From NCBI GenBank assembly GCA_028280575.1, contig JANQLN010000060.1:1-64000 (forward strand): a DNA stretch of 64,000 nucleotides, read 5' to 3'. A model generated the notes under the pieces. That model was not told the DNA's origin, did not search any database, and saw only the letters and a list, made by a program, of their open reading frames with translations. The position numbers and the translations under genes were made by a program. This document shows, piece after piece, positions 63,862 to 64,000 of the stretch; the first letter of the stretch is position 1; each line of letters begins with the position of its first letter. This DNA comes from Clostridia bacterium (GTDB lineage Bacteria > Bacillota > Clostridia > Acetivibrionales > STF1-152).

Positions 63862-64000
63862 TGGCTTTTTCCTCCCATTGCGTTTTGTAGGTGTAATCGC
63901 TGTATTCCTCCATCATACGGCATATCTGTTTGCTGTCAATAAAGTCCTGTGTTCTGAGACGCTCAATAACTACTCCTCCCACAACCGGCTCAAATAGAGG
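63836..64000 (-). CDS. 3' end of an unidentified gene, cut by the window edge
   Basis: The last 54 codons of a minus-strand gene are visible (PLFEPVVGGVVIERLRTQDF ... ending EKANEIGKKVF), stopping at 63836-63838 inside the start of the SIS gene (26-base overlap). EPVVGGVVIERL would suit the C-terminal helix of a sugar-kinase-type ATPase (BadF/GlcNAc kinase), but the fragment is too short to assign. Confidence 0.55.
   Translation of the reverse strand, partial: PLFEPVVGGVVIERLRTQDFIDSKQICRMMEEYSDYTYKTQWEEKANEIGKKVF

Overview
The window is typical of a low-GC, spore-forming, flagellated member of the Clostridia, most like the cellulolytic Hungateiclostridiaceae/Ruminococcaceae group. Evidence: the sporulation clusters ywmB-murA-spoIID-spoIIQ and spoIIID-mbl-flhO-flhP, a WalRK two-component operon, a SAM-I riboswitch before metK, large S-layer-homology (SLH) surface proteins, and many TTG start codons preceded by strong GGAGG-type ribosome binding sites. 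No rRNA or tRNA genes were recognised.

Layout. 1-8.8 kb: two giant secreted fibronectin-III-like/SLH proteins in tandem. 8.9-13.1 kb: ywmB, murA, spoIID and a spoIIQ-type M23 gene (with a sigma-F-like promoter), closed by a bidirectional terminator. 13.2-18.3 kb (minus strand): N-formylglutamate amidohydrolase family gene, a 160-bp MITE, two ABC-2 permeases, their ATPase and a class C beta-lactamase-like serine hydrolase. 18.4-29.2 kb: an accessory/defence region with a nucleotidyltransferase remnant, a complete type I-C CRISPR-Cas operon (cas3-cas5c-cas8c-cas7-cas4-cas1-cas2, with an internal Cas11c start inside cas8c), an array of 11 perfect 32-bp repeats plus a decayed terminal one, then a frameshifted phosphoribosyltransferase and an intact SLOG-fold protein. 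29.4-33.4 kb: spoIIID, mbl, flhO, flhP and a rod-binding protein. 33.4-38.0 kb: a DeoR repressor divergent from a carbohydrate operon (TIM-barrel isomerase, two zinc-type dehydrogenases, a pentulose/hexulose-phosphate 3-epimerase). 38.1-43.2 kb: phosphodiester glycosidase, then on the minus strand manA, glgB and a stand-alone ATP-cone protein. 43.3-55.7 kb: housekeeping genes rpsF-ssb-rpsR, pheA, a MazG-like gene, gdpP, rplI, dnaB, tilS, hpt, ftsH and the riboswitch-controlled metK. 55.7-61.6 kb: a REP-like palindrome and the walR-walK-(unknown)-yycH-yycI operon. 61.6-62.4 kb: a second MITE, a serine-recombinase remnant and gene-free DNA. 62.4-64.0 kb: two tandem SIS-domain proteins and the 3' end of a further minus-strand gene.

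The observations that most deserve follow-up are: the in-frame GTG start with a near-perfect Shine-Dalgarno inside cas8c; the SLOG/phosphoribosyltransferase pair next to the CRISPR array; the two related long-inverted-repeat MITEs with TA flanks; the ATP-cone gene translationally coupled to glgB; and the DeoR-controlled sugar-phosphate operon that has no kinase or transporter. All functional statements are from reading the sequence and from family knowledge; no database search was run.
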